Assembly (NCBI GenBank): GCA_019828545.1
Contig: JACVRA010000450.1
Coordinates: 260-37,244 of the forward strand
DNA from: Paracamarosporium sp. OC-R06-R3
Lineage: Eukaryota > Ascomycota > Dothideomycetes > Pleosporales > Didymosphaeriaceae
DNA length: 36,985 bases
Direction of reading: 5' to 3'
The stretch's first letter is position 1. Each line of letters opens with the position of its first letter. Made by a program: the position numbers and the translations under genes. Below the pieces are notes generated by a model that made no database searches, was not told the origin of the DNA, and saw nothing but the letters and a program-made list of their open reading frames with translations. This document shows positions 1 through 11,461 of this stretch, one piece after another.

Positions 1-43
1 TTGTTGAGATAGATCGCTCTAGAGGTGCAAAAGTCTATAGGGT

Positions 44-87
44 GGCGCGCTCGCTTGTCCGGCGCGCTCGCTTATCAAGTACGTTAT
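44..87 (+). repeat. Left terminal-inverted-repeat-like sequence
   Basis: Two tandem 17-bp units sharing the core GGCGCGCTCGCTT lie at 44-60 and 61-77, and the second runs into AAGTACGTTAT. The same arrangement appears in reverse complement at 36908-36952 with a few substitutions. Subterminal tandem units inside inverted ends are common in DNA transposons, and a pogo/Fot1-like element is my inference. No transposase is visible next to it, so it may be a solo end or a MITE remnant. Confidence 0.6.
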
Positions 88-852
88 ACAATGTAAACAT
101 GAGTGTTTAACGCCCGCTCACTAGCTTTATTCTCAGGGCGCCACCGAACGCTGATTTGCAGATTGAGCAAAGGCCTGCCCAATATAAATCGTAGCTATCG
201 AGGAAAATTACAGTCATGTCTGCGTTCCGCACGTAACTGCATTTAGGTAAGTCATAGAATACTAGTACCGGGCCGTGCAGCTAACAGTAACAACTACCAT
301 GTACGTTGCGAAGCTTTGGGGGCCTACAGTGTTTATTGTTTCACAGTTGCCGTAGACTTGCGTCACAGTGCTGTGACCCCCTTTGTTGCTGAACCGCCAT
401 CCAACCTACCCTATTCGTGCGCCAGGCAACACTTGCTTACTCTTAGTTCTTGGGTTTAGCGTTCTCATTATTCTACTAATAAAGCCTTACTCATTCTAAA
501 AACTCTATTTGACTGCCGTCAAGGAAACGGGCGCACAGAATCCGACACTGGCCAATAGATTTTCCGCATCGTTCATGTTCCGTATGTAAAGAAAGCTTAT
601 AAGGAATCCGAGGATTATGGTTAAGCTCGGTTCATACCAATCGATCCTTCCAGGGTACTACCTTTTGGTCACTCTAGTGGAGGGTGAAAGCATTGTGCAC
701 ACCCAGTGAGCCTTCACAATGTCAGCGTGGGCACGTGAGGCGGTATAAGACTTTGGTAACCTCTTCACTCTTGTTGTCGTTAAAACCAGAAAACCACACT
801 CATTTCAGCTTCGTAATACTTCCTCCACAAATCTTCTGATATACCTCTCAGC
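88..852. other. Intergenic, no gene recognised
   Basis: No convincing coding sequence is seen on either strand. The last 70 bases before 853 are pyrimidine-rich (CTTCCTCCAC, ATACCTCTCAGC), as often found just upstream of fungal start codons. Sequence at 20-41 (TAGAGGTGCAAAAGTC) recurs with one change at 1814-1829, suggesting shared repeat material. Confidence 0.5.
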
Positions 853-1413
853 ATGGCAGTGAACACCGAAACCGCGAAACTCATGCACCAAGTCTTATCG
901 TCCAAGTCAGTTTCTGGCCAGTTCTGGGCCCCCTCAAACGGCTGGCTTTATTCGGATGAGATTCAGCTTAAGCCTGCTCTTTGGGGCGTGACGCTACTAC
1001 AGTGGAACTTGGCCTGGGAGGAGCACAAGCGAATGAAGAAGCAAGCCCTTCCAGCTTTGCCAAAGCTTACGACTGAACGGCAAGATCTTCCTCCACCACC
1101 GATGAGGCTGAAAAGGAACAGCTTGCGACCGGTTCGAAAACGGTACGGAGCCTCAAACCCATATGCATGGCCCGCGTCTGTGAGCGAGTTTCCCAAGCAG
1201 GCTTCTTTGCTTCTAAAAAGCACCAGGAGGGTGGCTAGAAAGCAAATGGATTCCTCGTCCATAACTGGCACTAAGAAGCGTGTTGCTATAACTGCTGAAA
1301 CTTCGTCATCTCTTTCTCCTAGCGCCGCCACGCCTTCATGTCATCAGTCTTTACTATATCAGTCAGGGATTGGTTCCGCATCATGTGTTGGGCATCCTTC
1401 GATCAAAATATAA
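853..1413 (+). CDS. Hypothetical basic protein, 186 aa, unrecognised
   Basis: This is a single open frame starting at an ATG in a good context (CTCAGCATGG). The middle is rich in Lys/Arg and Pro (for example DLPPPPMRLKRNSL) and the tail is Ser/Thr-rich. No signal peptide or membrane segment is visible, and I recognise no family. The C-terminal stretch LLYQSGIGSASCVGH is echoed in the same sense by PYQSAIGPASCVG encoded around 2028-2068, so this end belongs to a duplicated, possibly transposon-derived sequence. It may be a gene remnant rather than a working gene. Confidence 0.3.
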   Translation: MAVNTETAKLMHQVLSSKSVSGQFWAPSNGWLYSDEIQLKPALWGVTLLQWNLAWEEHKRMKKQALPALPKLTTERQDLPPPPMRLKRNSLRPVRKRYGASNPYAWPASVSEFPKQASLLLKSTRRVARKQMDSSSITGTKKRVAITAETSSSLSPSAATPSCHQSLLYQSGIGSASCVGHPSIKI

Positions 1414-2869
1414 GACATTTTGTCCAACCATTATTCCCGTTCTTCAGCTGAACAAGACCGTAGGCAGGAGCTTCAGAATCAACTGGAGGATCCGCTTATT
1501 TCCCGCATCATCACAACGGGCGAAGTAGCAAGACGTAGACGAGGTAAAGTTGCCATTTAGCCATTCGGATTGTCTCCTAACTAAATCAAGTCCCCACTTT
1601 CTCTGCGAATGTTCGAACGTAGCGCTCCGCACCAGAATGTTCTTCTCTTTATGCGTTCTTTGATATTCCTTAATTTTTTCATTCTACAAGCCTACATTTC
1701 GCTCAACTTGCAGAACTGTAGGTCGCTTGCGGATACACTGTTAATGGAGAGTGTGAAATGCGACGTTGTTGTAGTACACGTCATTCTTCCACTCCTTGCC
1801 AGTGCTCTATTATAGAGGTGCGAAAGTCATAGATAGAAGATATAGAACATCAATCGATTGCATAAACAACCAGATACGGACTCCGCTTAAGCAATGTTAG
1901 TGTCCTTTGTTCGCTCAAAATCAGTGATTCTTGTTCCACAAGAACAGCAACGTAAAGCTCGAAATTCTCGACAATACTACTCTCAAATCCAGGACCAAGA
2001 GCCATCCCAAAAACATCGTCAACCTTTACCATATCAGTCAGCAATTGGCCCCGCATCATGCGTTGGGCTTGCTCATGTGCACAAGAAAGTATTGAATCAG
2101 CGAAAGCTGTTTTAATCAATTATTAGTCATTTTATTTCATCTCAAGTCAATTAGGTAGGACCAGTATAGTTTCGTGATGGGTCAACAGAGTCAAAATTAG
2201 CTTGTTAGAGCAGTACTGATGAATTGCAGTCATAGATACAGCGGGACAGTAGACACTGCTGGCTAGATGCAGATTATATCGTGCCAACTGCGGGCATACT
2301 TCATCAAGCAAATCTAAATCCGAGTCTAACTCCGTCCTCATTTGCACACACATCGCCTGATGTCAGCACCTCAGTGTTCAACAGATCTCGGTCAGCACCG
2401 CGATATTTAACAATTTTGCTGCTGACGCTACTCTAGAAATTCTTTCGAGGGAAAACACTTGTTTCATTAGTATAGCTGGATTGGTGTTCAGTGGTTTTAA
2501 CACTTGTTTTTCGGATATGTGTTCTTGACGGCTTGCATCCGCATGTAGCAGCCCTGGCACGAGCTATCTTATCCCAGCTTACTGAAATGTAGTTGTTCCC
2601 CTGATCTTCTGCGTATCTATTGTTCTCAACGAAGATAGATTTTTAAATGATCGTGCCGTCTCTCTCTCATTCCCACTTGTTAGATTAGGGAAAGGGACAT
2701 GCCACGAACTTGGTTCATGCTACTGGGTCTTAATCAAAATTATTATAGGGGATTTAGAATGCCTTCTGCGACAGGATTTTGTGATTGTTTAGCGTAGGGA
2801 CTTATAAATACAAGCCCTCCTCGCGCTCACCTACCCAAACAAAACTCCAATCCCTTGTTCTGCCACCAC
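1414..2869. other. Repeat-rich stretch without a supported gene
   Basis: This stretch contains the second copies of two motifs found further left: TAGAGGTGCGAAAGTC near 1814, and a 43-bp block at 2026-2068 that repeats 1351-1393 with mostly C/T differences. Another segment, 2224-2279, resembles 10648-10705. Short open frames exist on both strands but none looks like a complete protein. The final part is presumably the 3' flank of the sulfatase gene, which ends at 2870. Confidence 0.4.
2026..2068 (+). repeat. Second copy of a 43-bp diverged repeat (first at 1351-1393)
   Basis: Both copies share ATATCAGTCAG, ATTGG, CCGCATCATG and GTTGGGC in the same order and spacing. The seven or so differences are nearly all C/T or G/A transitions, as expected for repeat-induced point mutation or old deamination. 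The encoded peptides are similar in the same frame. Confidence 0.5.
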
Positions 2870-4984
2870 TTACTCCCAATCATCCCACAAGCCTTCTTCT
2901 TCCCCATCATCTCCAACACTCCAGTTTTCATCATAATCTGTTCCGTTACTCGGGGTCGACCATTGTTCTGGATCGGTACTGTTGTTGAAGAATACCACTG
3001 CCTCACTGCCTTCGGTGGGTCCGCCCTTCGTCCACTGCGGCCCTTCGGCGCCGACATCAATTCTTCCATTCTTGAAACACTTGGTGAATTTCACCTTGTA
3101 CTTGTGGTAAAGCTCGTCGTACTTGTCGTCCCAGCGATTGTCCATCGCGTCTCGTAGGCTGTTGACATTGGCATTCGGGTGTAGTTGAGCCCACGGCTTG
3201 TTGCACGGGATGGCATTACCTTTGCAAGACTTAAGAACCAGGAGGGCAGCATCGATGCGTTTCAGAAGTTTACGGATTGGAAAGCCCGCTAACTGAGTTT
3301 CTCCTGAGTGAAAGGCATTCTTACCGCCAGTAGGAGCAGGGGCGTTAGGGTGGAGGTTCTTCATCTCACCCCTGTCGTTGACCAGGTTGTAGAGCTCATG
3401 CGCATTCTTGTGGCAGTGAATTGTATACGAGATGTCGTAGCCTTTCCCGACGAGGCGGAGTGACTTGTAAGTGTTGACGAATTTGCCTTTGGGCGTTTGG
3501 CCATTGATAGTATTGACTGAAGAATGTTAGTCAGGATGCGAAGATTGGTAGGGTACTGGCTTGGGCAACTCACATCCATACGAAGCTCCTTCCCAGAACT
3601 CTACGTTTGCATACTCATCAGCGCTATTGCTCTCTCTCTCTGCCAGAGCTGCGGCGGTGATCGGGATTTTCCTCCCATCGAACTCATCCCGCTGTGGCAT
3701 GCCGGCCATATCGAGAATCGTGGCCGCAAGATCTACATGGGCGGTGACGATTGATGTCTTCCTTCCTTGCGGTACTCCGGGTCCACGGATTATTAGAGGT
3801 ACGTTAGTATCTTCCTCAAATGCAAACTTCTTGCCTCCACCCAGCCGATGCTGACCTAAGTGGAAGCCATTGTCGCTGCTGTAGATGATGTACGTATCAT
3901 CGAGCTTGTTATGATCATGCAAGATTGTGACAACTTCCTTAACAATATCGTCAACCGACAGCAGAGCTTCAGTACGGGCTTGATAATGATCGTTCAGCAG
4001 CTTTTCCTTGTTGCTGCTAAGACGATCCAGATGCCAGACTCTATTCACACCCGATCTCTGCTTTCAATTAGGGAAAGACGCACCACAAAAACAGGGTCGG
4101 GTGATGGAAGTTACCTTGGATGGATTGAAATTTCTATTGTCGGGCACTTTTGCGTTTGGTCGGGTGCCCAGATATTTATTTTCTGGCACCGGCGTACTCT
4201 TGTTCTTCCCGACCTGAACATGTGGTGTAATCGGTGCAATTGCTAAGAAGAATGGATCATCCTGTTTCACTGCAGTTCTCAGATGCTTGTATCCGTACTC
4301 TGCAACCATTGTTGTGCTGTATTGGCCTCTCCACTTCTGCTTGATCTTTTCTGGATTGTCCCAGTTCTCCGCATTGACGTTTTGAAATGAGGGATCGAAG
4401 TATTGGTACGTGCCTTTCCCGCACAAGAGATTCTACAAATAGAAGTGGTAAGCTTTGAACTTGGAGTTTGGGGGCGGAATACTGCGCTAGTAACAGTGGC
4501 TTACGGCGTTCGTCCATCCCTTTGCGGTTGTTTGCTCCACACCGTTTTCCTGACTCATACCGTTGTAGAGCTTGCCAACATAGTAGGTCTTATACCCATA
4601 CCCCCTTAGCCAGATTGGGAGATATTTATCGTTCAGACCCTGTTGCAAGATCTTCGGCCAGCCGCCCCAATTCCCGGACACGGCTGATACCTTGTGGTTG
4701 TGAGCATGCAATCCTGTCCAAATACTAACACGGGCAGGGCAGCAAAGGGCGGTCGGTGCATAGTGTCGTTGGTACCAAGTGCCTTTGTTGATGAGCAGGT
4801 TCTGCACATGTTGCATGTGGTCGAGAGAATTCATGCGTTGATCTTGATCATCCGTGAGAATAAATACAACGTTATGCTTCTTCCCAGCGGCAGCAGACTC
4901 AGTTGCATTCATTCCATTTTGTGCAGCTGTGGTGAGGGCGAAAAAGAGGATCACAATCCTCTGGAAAACGGACTGGACAAGCAT
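2870..4984 (-). CDS. Secreted sulfatase (arylsulfatase-type), four exons
   Basis: The gene encodes a sulfatase that hydrolyses sulfate esters and is probably secreted. I read exons 4984-4505, 4432-4115, 4057-3574 and 3516-2870, which join in frame to 642 residues. All three introns are GT...AG (GTAAGC, GTAACT and GTGAGT donors). Residues 1-21 are hydrophobic, like a signal peptide. The metal-binding DDQD is at about 45-48, and the C-x-P-x-R signature reads CCPAR at 81-85, where the first Cys would become formylglycine. A second metal motif appears as SSDNGFHLGQH in exon 3. Several N-x-S/T sites and an acidic, Asp/Glu-rich C-terminus are present. Length and motif order fit fungal arylsulfatases. 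Substrate is unknown. No neighbouring gene suggests a cluster, and I see no defect. Confidence 0.92.
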
Positions 4985-7389
4985 GATGTGCGGAAGAAAA
5001 GGACTTGGATGTGTTACGACAACAGTACACTCAGACAGTTATACTTATATGTGTTCTCAAGATTCACTCCTATGTTGTCCAGATGCGAGGTGGACAGATT
5101 CGGAGAATGGTATCCCTAGGTGGGACTTTGACCACAAGACCCTGGAATGGCCAGGTTAGGCTACAAGATTCCCTTGCTTACGTATCTATTCTTAATTCGG
5201 AGCTGTGCAATCTAAGTGGACTATTAGAGGTCAAGACGACCTGGGTATCGGCCCCGTTGGTGGCCTAGCAGCCCTAGATCGACAAGTACAGAAGAGCCGT
5301 ACACCTGGTCAATCATATTAGTGATTACACCCGGCGCTTGGACCCATAAATTGTGATATCAGTAACGCAACAGTTTAAGCACCCACGAGGGAGTTCCATC
5401 ACAGGTCGCCTTAGGCGCAATGCAGCTTGATTAGAAACCGTTAGAAAGGCTGTATGGAGAACACAACTACTTGCAGGGCACCAAAGTTGTCTCCGTATTC
5501 GCAAATATTGAGCCAGACATCCGTCGCACTTCAAAAAACCCGGAGGATAAGCTTGAAGCTCGCCGCGTTGGCAATCCGACCATATCGATTGACACTGGAG
5601 ATACCATGTGATGCTACCTAGATTCTGATTGAACCAATTTGGAACAAGGTCAAGATTGGATGTACCTTGCTTCAATCCCACGAGCAGTACCGCCGTGACA
5701 CAAGAGATTGATCTTGCTTATGTTCCTCTTCACCTATGTTGCCAAAAGAACCTTCCAAGTCTTTGGCCTTGGATCATGCAGGATTGTTGTCAAAGACTCC
5801 AACAATAAGACTGACTAAGGAGATGATGACACATCAATATTCACCATGAAAGGCGAATTGTGTTGATGTCTCGACAGGTTACCATAAGGCTACATATTGA
5901 TAGGATTCTACGTCATAAGCTATGAAGAAAGTCACAAGTCATCATGAGTGACTGGAAACGCCATCTAAGTCGACACCACAAATTGCGGATCCAGGAACAC
6001 CCAAATATAAGACTAAACATGCACGTTAATTTGAACAGGAAAGTGTCATTGATTTGCGGCTGGCTTTCACTGAGTCTAAATGGTAGATCATTAAATGCTA
6101 TGAATAAAATGCGACCAAATGATTCGACAAATCCCTGATATCAAACCAAAGTGTCACAGGGGTGCCGTTCCCCATTCGTCATCTTGCATAACAGCCGTCA
6201 GCGCTAATTGAGAACAAGCACGAACATTGGCACGAGCTGACATCGGGAGCATCATCCCTGCTATTCGCCTGAGCTGAGAGTTGTATTTCAAGAACGGTAG
6301 AACTCACCTGAAATTATTTCGACTCATTTCGCTACGAATAACCAATCTCAAAAGTCGTTTGGGGCCGAGCTCTTGGACGCCTCGCAACCGACTACTCTAA
6401 GATTTTAGCATCGCAAAACTATCCAATGGACGCTCAGGCTCCAACTTATGACTCCCACCAACTGAGCTTAAACAATGGGGAACAGGGCAATGGTACTAGA
6501 TGCGACAGAAATTTTGGTATTCCTAGGGCGCCTTAGGATGGTTTCGGTGTTACCATTGGAGCCTCATGTCGGCATTGACTTGTTTGGGAACATCAGCATG
6601 TCAGTTTTACCGACACCTGAGAGAGCACTCATCGCGAAGATGCGTGAGAGGTTCGAATATGAAGCGCGCCAGGTCTGAATTGTTTCTCGATTTCTTCATT
6701 TCACTGATTGTGCTACAATCACCGAAACTCGTTTCAAGATGGGTGCACTCTTACGTGGATATCTTCCAATCCAACCCTAGCGGAGGTCATAATAGAATCG
6801 GCTTTACAGCTTGCACTAGAGATACAACTAGGGAATTCGTCAACCACCAAATACCTAAATACAGGCGAACACCGACTTTGTAGCACTTGCAATTAGAGGC
6901 AACGACCTTAGCTTCAGAGATCACAATAGAGTATCTTTTACGTCTAAGCGTCGGTTTACAGAAGGCCATTGATAAGGCTGAGGATAAATCTACGTAATAG
7001 GGACGGTCTCTTTACACAAACGTCTTTTCAAGGTATAAAATGCTATATTTACGAAAATGCACGATACCTGGCATAAGCAGACTTATTATTTAGGATACCT
7101 GCAGTTCTGTAACGACAAGTCAGATTAGTATAACTCATACAGGTTCCACCTAATAGGCATTCCGGCAGGACCGAAGGTAACGAAGAAATTACGTAAAAAA
7201 TCAAACAAGCTTATCCACGACGCGAACTAGAAGATGGAGGAATTAAAACACTCTTATAACCGCTTACATCATAAACAACACTTAAAGGCATAGGCCCATC
7301 TAAGGCCGTTCTTTAAGAGCCTGAACCCTAAGTTTAAGCACTACCGCTTCTCCGTACATAATGGTGTGAATTTTTATAATCCTTCTATT
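4985..7389. other. Degenerate intergenic region with possible gene remnants
   Basis: No intact gene is found in these 2.4 kb. The part next to 4984 must hold the sulfatase promoter, though I see no clear box. One plus-strand frame is open for 58 codons at 5435-5611 and has coding-like composition (ERLYGEHNYLQGTKVVSVFA, then EARRVGNPTISIDTGDTM). In the same frame 5729-5815 reads plausibly (FQVFGLGSCRIVVKDSNN) before TAA at 5816. Stops lie between and after, so this would be a dead gene. Open runs of this size also occur by chance, so the support is weak. From about 6900 to 7389 the sequence is AT-rich and featureless. Confidence 0.35.
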
Positions 7390-8112
7390 TAGTTCGTTCC
7401 GCCGGTGGAACCTGGCGGCGGCAACGCGGACGAAACGTCACCAGATATCGGCAACACAACTGCAAACAACGAGACCTCAAGCTCTGACTTTGAGCTATAC
7501 CCACACCTAAATGCAGCTACTTGCGGTAACAACACCCGATACGAGACCGACGGCGACTTTAACACATTGTGCAACTATGCGCAAGCGTCCAACTCCACGA
7601 AAGACCTCGATCCGAAAGTTCAAGTTGCTCTCGTGGATTTTGTAAAACGATCCTTTTATCCAAAGAAGAAAGAAATGGATGCCATGCACGACGCACTGGC
7701 CAGTGAAGTCAATAAACACTGGGTCAACTCCGCATATACCGTCACTGTCGGTATGTGCACCTACGACTTCACACAACAAGTGACTCGCTCCGGCAGTATG
7801 CGATTTATACGGCGCTTCTTTAATCCGCTTTCGAACGATGTCAAGATCAGAATTGGCAAAATGCCCGAGTCGCGCCCGAGTGAGCCAACATTTACGATGA
7901 GGAGCAACTTGCCAAAAACGCTTCTTATTACGGGTAATCATAATGGGCATGGAGGTTGCGTTGACTTCAACTACAAGAGCCATCATTGGACCATAGGGGA
8001 GAACCAGTTTCCACCGAATAACCGGGGTGGGTGATGCAAGGTTGACTCTTGGAAGCGCCGACATGTGTGGACCGAAAACCACGAGAAAGTCGAGATTCCA
8101 CTTCAACTGTAA
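7390..8112 (+). pseudogene. 5'-truncated gene with internal TGA, unrecognised protein
   Basis: An open frame begins abruptly after TAG at 7390 with no ATG near its start (a GTG is at 7405). It runs about 210 codons to TGA at 8032-8034. The same frame then continues 25 more codons (KVDSWKRRHVWTENHEKVEI) to TAA at 8110-8112. The continuing frame suggests one nonsense change, perhaps CGA to TGA, in a longer gene that has also lost its 5' end. The reading is rich in Asn/Thr N-glycosylation sites at the start (NTTANNETSSSD) and has isolated Cys residues, so it may derive from a secreted protein. A central block (MCTYDFTQQVTRSGSMRFIR) looks conserved in style, but I cannot name the family. No splice pair was found that removes the stop neatly. 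Confidence 0.5.
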
Positions 8113-9446
8113 GCAAGCAGATGAACTATTGACCTCGGAACTCTGGCTTTCGATCCTTCTGTTCTGCGGAGGACATTGGGATACGCATGCCCTGAATTTG
8201 ATTTTGATCTCTATAGTCGTTACCTCTGTTGATGCTTTTTGCCTTGCTACCTATTCCAATAATACTCCTGTTGAGTACTACAGAAACTTCTTTGCGTCAC
8301 TCGCCTTGGGAAGAAACCCAATGTCAGTATACAGTAGTTCGCTATGCTTTCCTCTAAGGATGAGAGTTACAAAGTCTACTGCGGCTTCACAAGTCATCAC
8401 CACCGGGGCGACTCACCGCCAATTGCCGGCTGCCGGCCTGCTGTATTTGAGCAAGGTTTCGCCATGTGGGGAGAGGAGACGCTGGCAAGGCAATTCCTGC
8501 ATTTACCGTCACATAGGACCGCCATTACTAGGGTAGACGAGACAGCTAGTGGCGGTGATCCTCAGCCTCATCTCTCACAGAGCCGAGCACAAATTGGGAG
8601 GCATCTTCTGGTATTTCAAAAACACTTGTTAGGCGTAGAATAAAACATCGGTGTAGCTAGCTTTATCCTTTCTGTTGTCAGTCAGTCGCTCGCAACAGGT
8701 CACCTTTTGCTCCCCCTGCCACGTAAACAACAAGCTTGCACAAGGAGGGATCTTCTCATTACTGCTTAATTCTTCGGTTAGATCGATGCCACCATTACTC
8801 GTGCACTTGAGAACTCGAATGGTGTCGCACAAAGTGGAGGGGCTCGTAGGCGGCAGCGGTAGTCGAAGGTTGGGAGTTTTGTGCGAATGACAGCCGACGT
8901 CGAAAAGTGATATTATGCACTCGCGAGACGAGCGCATGACGCGCGGCGGCGAATGTCTTCGCCTGTATGTTGCGGCTTTTGAGCTACCTGACTCGAAAGT
9001 GTCTCCGTACTGCTGCTATTTCTAGTTCGCGGGTCTAGTTGAGGTCGTTATGATCGCCCACCGATTTCGCCTAGCGGCGCCACTTTAGCAAATAACTCTG
9101 CAGGGTCCACAGCTTACCATCAATCGGCGCAAACTCTCCGAACGAACTGACGAGTGACATACCATGCGCTAACGAAGCTTTAGGTTAGGCGTTCCAAAAC
9201 CGTTGCATACCCGGGCTGTGGTGATCGCCCACGAGGCTGGTTGTAGCCTGTGGCTATGCTACATCTCAATATTTTGTGAACGAACTACAAAATCTGCCTC
9301 ACAAGCTCGTATACGGATAATGGCGCCAGGCACACTCGAAGCTGATTTTCACTTATCTATCAGCTTGATACCCACGACCTCGTTCGCCGACCTCCACACC
9401 AACCACGCGAAGCAATCGCATCCCATTAGTTACCTAAGCCCTCGCT
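8113..9446. other. Intergenic, only weak ORFs
   Basis: The longest candidates are a minus-strand frame at 8629-8937 (102 codons, with several Cys, for example LRVLKC-like and VTCCERL) and plus-strand frames at 8027-8643. None has a recognisable domain, signal peptide or clear splice partners. The 3' part should contain the promoter of the gene starting at 9447. Confidence 0.35.
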
Positions 9447-10085
9447 ATGACATCAAGAAGAACCTACACCCTATCTGCAACAAACAAATCCCGCACAAAA
9501 GCCGCCATAACGCCCACGGACTCCTCACAACCCCTCTTCACCCTAGACCTAAGTTTTATCACCAGCGATATCAGACGCAATGGCAAACACAGCATGTCCA
9601 TGCATCTGCCAGGCGCATCCGAGACCCTTGGCGTCTGCGATATCCAATTCAGCACCCTCACGAACCCAATACACATGGGCATCGGCGACCCGGAAAACGC
9701 ACCTAACGACGTGATCTGGGAGGATCTCCGCGTGACGAAAAAGCTCACAGCTGGAAACGTCGCAATCGGGTCTGCAGGCGGCTTCGAATTCAGCGTTGAT
9801 CTCGGGGGCGATCGAGGAACGAGAAACTTTGTGTGGAAGAGGACGAGCGAGGTTGAGGGTGTGGGGAAGGCAGCGGGGAAGCTGGATTGGTTGCATATGA
9901 AGATGGTAGAGATTGAGAGTGGGAGGGTCGTGGCAAGCTTCAAGCATCATTTCCTGGTTGGATGGAAGAGAGGGACGTTTATTCTGAATGAGTTTGAGGG
10001 GGGAGAGGAGTGGGAGAAGATTGTTATGCTGAGCGGGTGCGCGGTGTTGGAGTACATGCGGAAGGCGACGGGGTGGTCGTGGTAA
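9447..10085 (+). CDS. Conserved hypothetical protein, possible LURP1/tubby-like fold
   Basis: This is an intact single-exon frame of 212 residues. The pattern is a run of short beta-like segments with little helix until the C-terminus: TYTLSATNKS, then SQPLFTLDLS, HSMSMHLPG, NFVWKRTSE, LDWLHMKMVEIESGRVVASF, GWKRGTFILNEFEGGEEW, then a final helix-like VMLSGCAVLEYMRKA. This order resembles small fungal proteins with a LURP1-related or tubby C-terminal-like fold (inference from pattern, not a match). No signal peptide or membrane segment is seen, so it is probably intracellular. The ATG at 9447 begins just before the first strand-like segment and gives a natural length. Function is unknown. Confidence 0.7.
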   Translation: MTSRRTYTLSATNKSRTKAAITPTDSSQPLFTLDLSFITSDIRRNGKHSMSMHLPGASETLGVCDIQFSTLTNPIHMGIGDPENAPNDVIWEDLRVTKKLTAGNVAIGSAGGFEFSVDLGGDRGTRNFVWKRTSEVEGVGKAAGKLDWLHMKMVEIESGRVVASFKHHFLVGWKRGTFILNEFEGGEEWEKIVMLSGCAVLEYMRKATGWSW

Positions 10086-11461
10086 AGAGACGAGGGCAGA
10101 GCCGCACTCGCAGTTTGAGCGGGAAGATTGTTTTACTATGTTTTGATAATTGATACCTTTGTAGTCTAGCATTCAGCGTTTTTGGAAAGATTCTACCTGT
10201 ACCGATTTTACCTCACGAATAGACCTTATCATTTCCTTGAACGAGCCCGGATCGCAAACTATCACTCACATGGAAACCGTCTGATATCTCGCACTTCATA
10301 CCCGATAGAGCTTCGTCAGGCTGTCCCCAGAGTCTACGCGTGCTGACATAGCTGGGGCTCTTGCCGCGATATATTTGGAAGAGGATCAGGAACGACATTG
10401 CCGAAGTTTTGTCGAGCAGGTTTCGGAGTCGTCTATAGAGGGATTGCAAAGCTCTGCAGCCTGCATAAAATATTTGACTGCTACCCTACCTATTAAGCTA
10501 TATAATAATAAAGCATGAAATCAGCTTTTGCTGATTTGCGCGATTACTGTTCCTCTAGTATTATTTGATAGTTCTATCGACTAGGATTACTAAACATCGT
10601 GAGGGCCAACATCGTCACGCTTGAATGGTTCAAGTGGTACCGAGAAATTGCAACTGTGGATACTGCGAGGCAACAGAGGTCTGCTGCTTGGATGCAGAAT
10701 ATATCTTATTAAGCTATAACTCCTTACTGTTCTCACTAAACGATACTTTTGCAATAACTCCTAACGTTCTGCTTATTAACAGTCGGTGTCTCCTATAAGT
10801 TTGATAGCTTAGTAAAGGTACAGCATTCAGTGCGTAGCTCTGCTGTGGTACTGACTCACAAGAGTCCCACGCTGGGCCAACACCACATCGATGCCCAGTG
10901 GAGCACTCGCTTCCCTGTCAGACCCTACACAATCAATCCATCGACGGTCATCACAAAACAAAATTAAACTTTTAGCACTTACGATATTTCTCTCTGCATT
11001 CTCTGTTATCCTTACAAGTCGAGCTGCGATACTATGTATACATAGCGTAGTCAAATACAAACACGTCTGCTATCCTCCAATAACCCTACATGGACAGCGA
11101 ACAATAAATGCATCATGCAACCCGCAACCCGATAACAATCACTCCAAAATACCAACCAACACAATATTAATAACCATGGACACCCACATGATAGACACGC
11201 TAAAAGCTCGTACGCCAAAGGACAAAAGTACCCGGCCCAAAGCGGAGCGAACCATCTAGGCACGCACCTTACGCTAACCGAACCAATCCCATGCGGCCGC
11301 GCCCACCATCACTATATAAACCCCCCAACGCCATCCACGAACACTCTGCTCACCCACTCCGCTCAACACGCCCATATCGACAACCGCTCACATCAACCGA
11401 CCACTCGATCCGCTCCGACCACTCGACGACGTATACGCACACTAACTGACTGGCTCATCTT
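10086..11461. other. Intergenic; AT-rich, with one diverged repeat
   Basis: No supported gene. An open minus-strand stretch at 10213-10449 reads coherently (LQSLYRRLRNLLDKTSAMSF) and is followed by GTGAGT, but no second exon was found. Segment 10648-10705 resembles 2224-2279. The motif ATTAAGCTATA occurs at about 10492 and again near 10711. Near 11320 a TATATAA-like sequence precedes C-rich, CACTC/GACCACTC-type low-complexity DNA. Confidence 0.35.
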
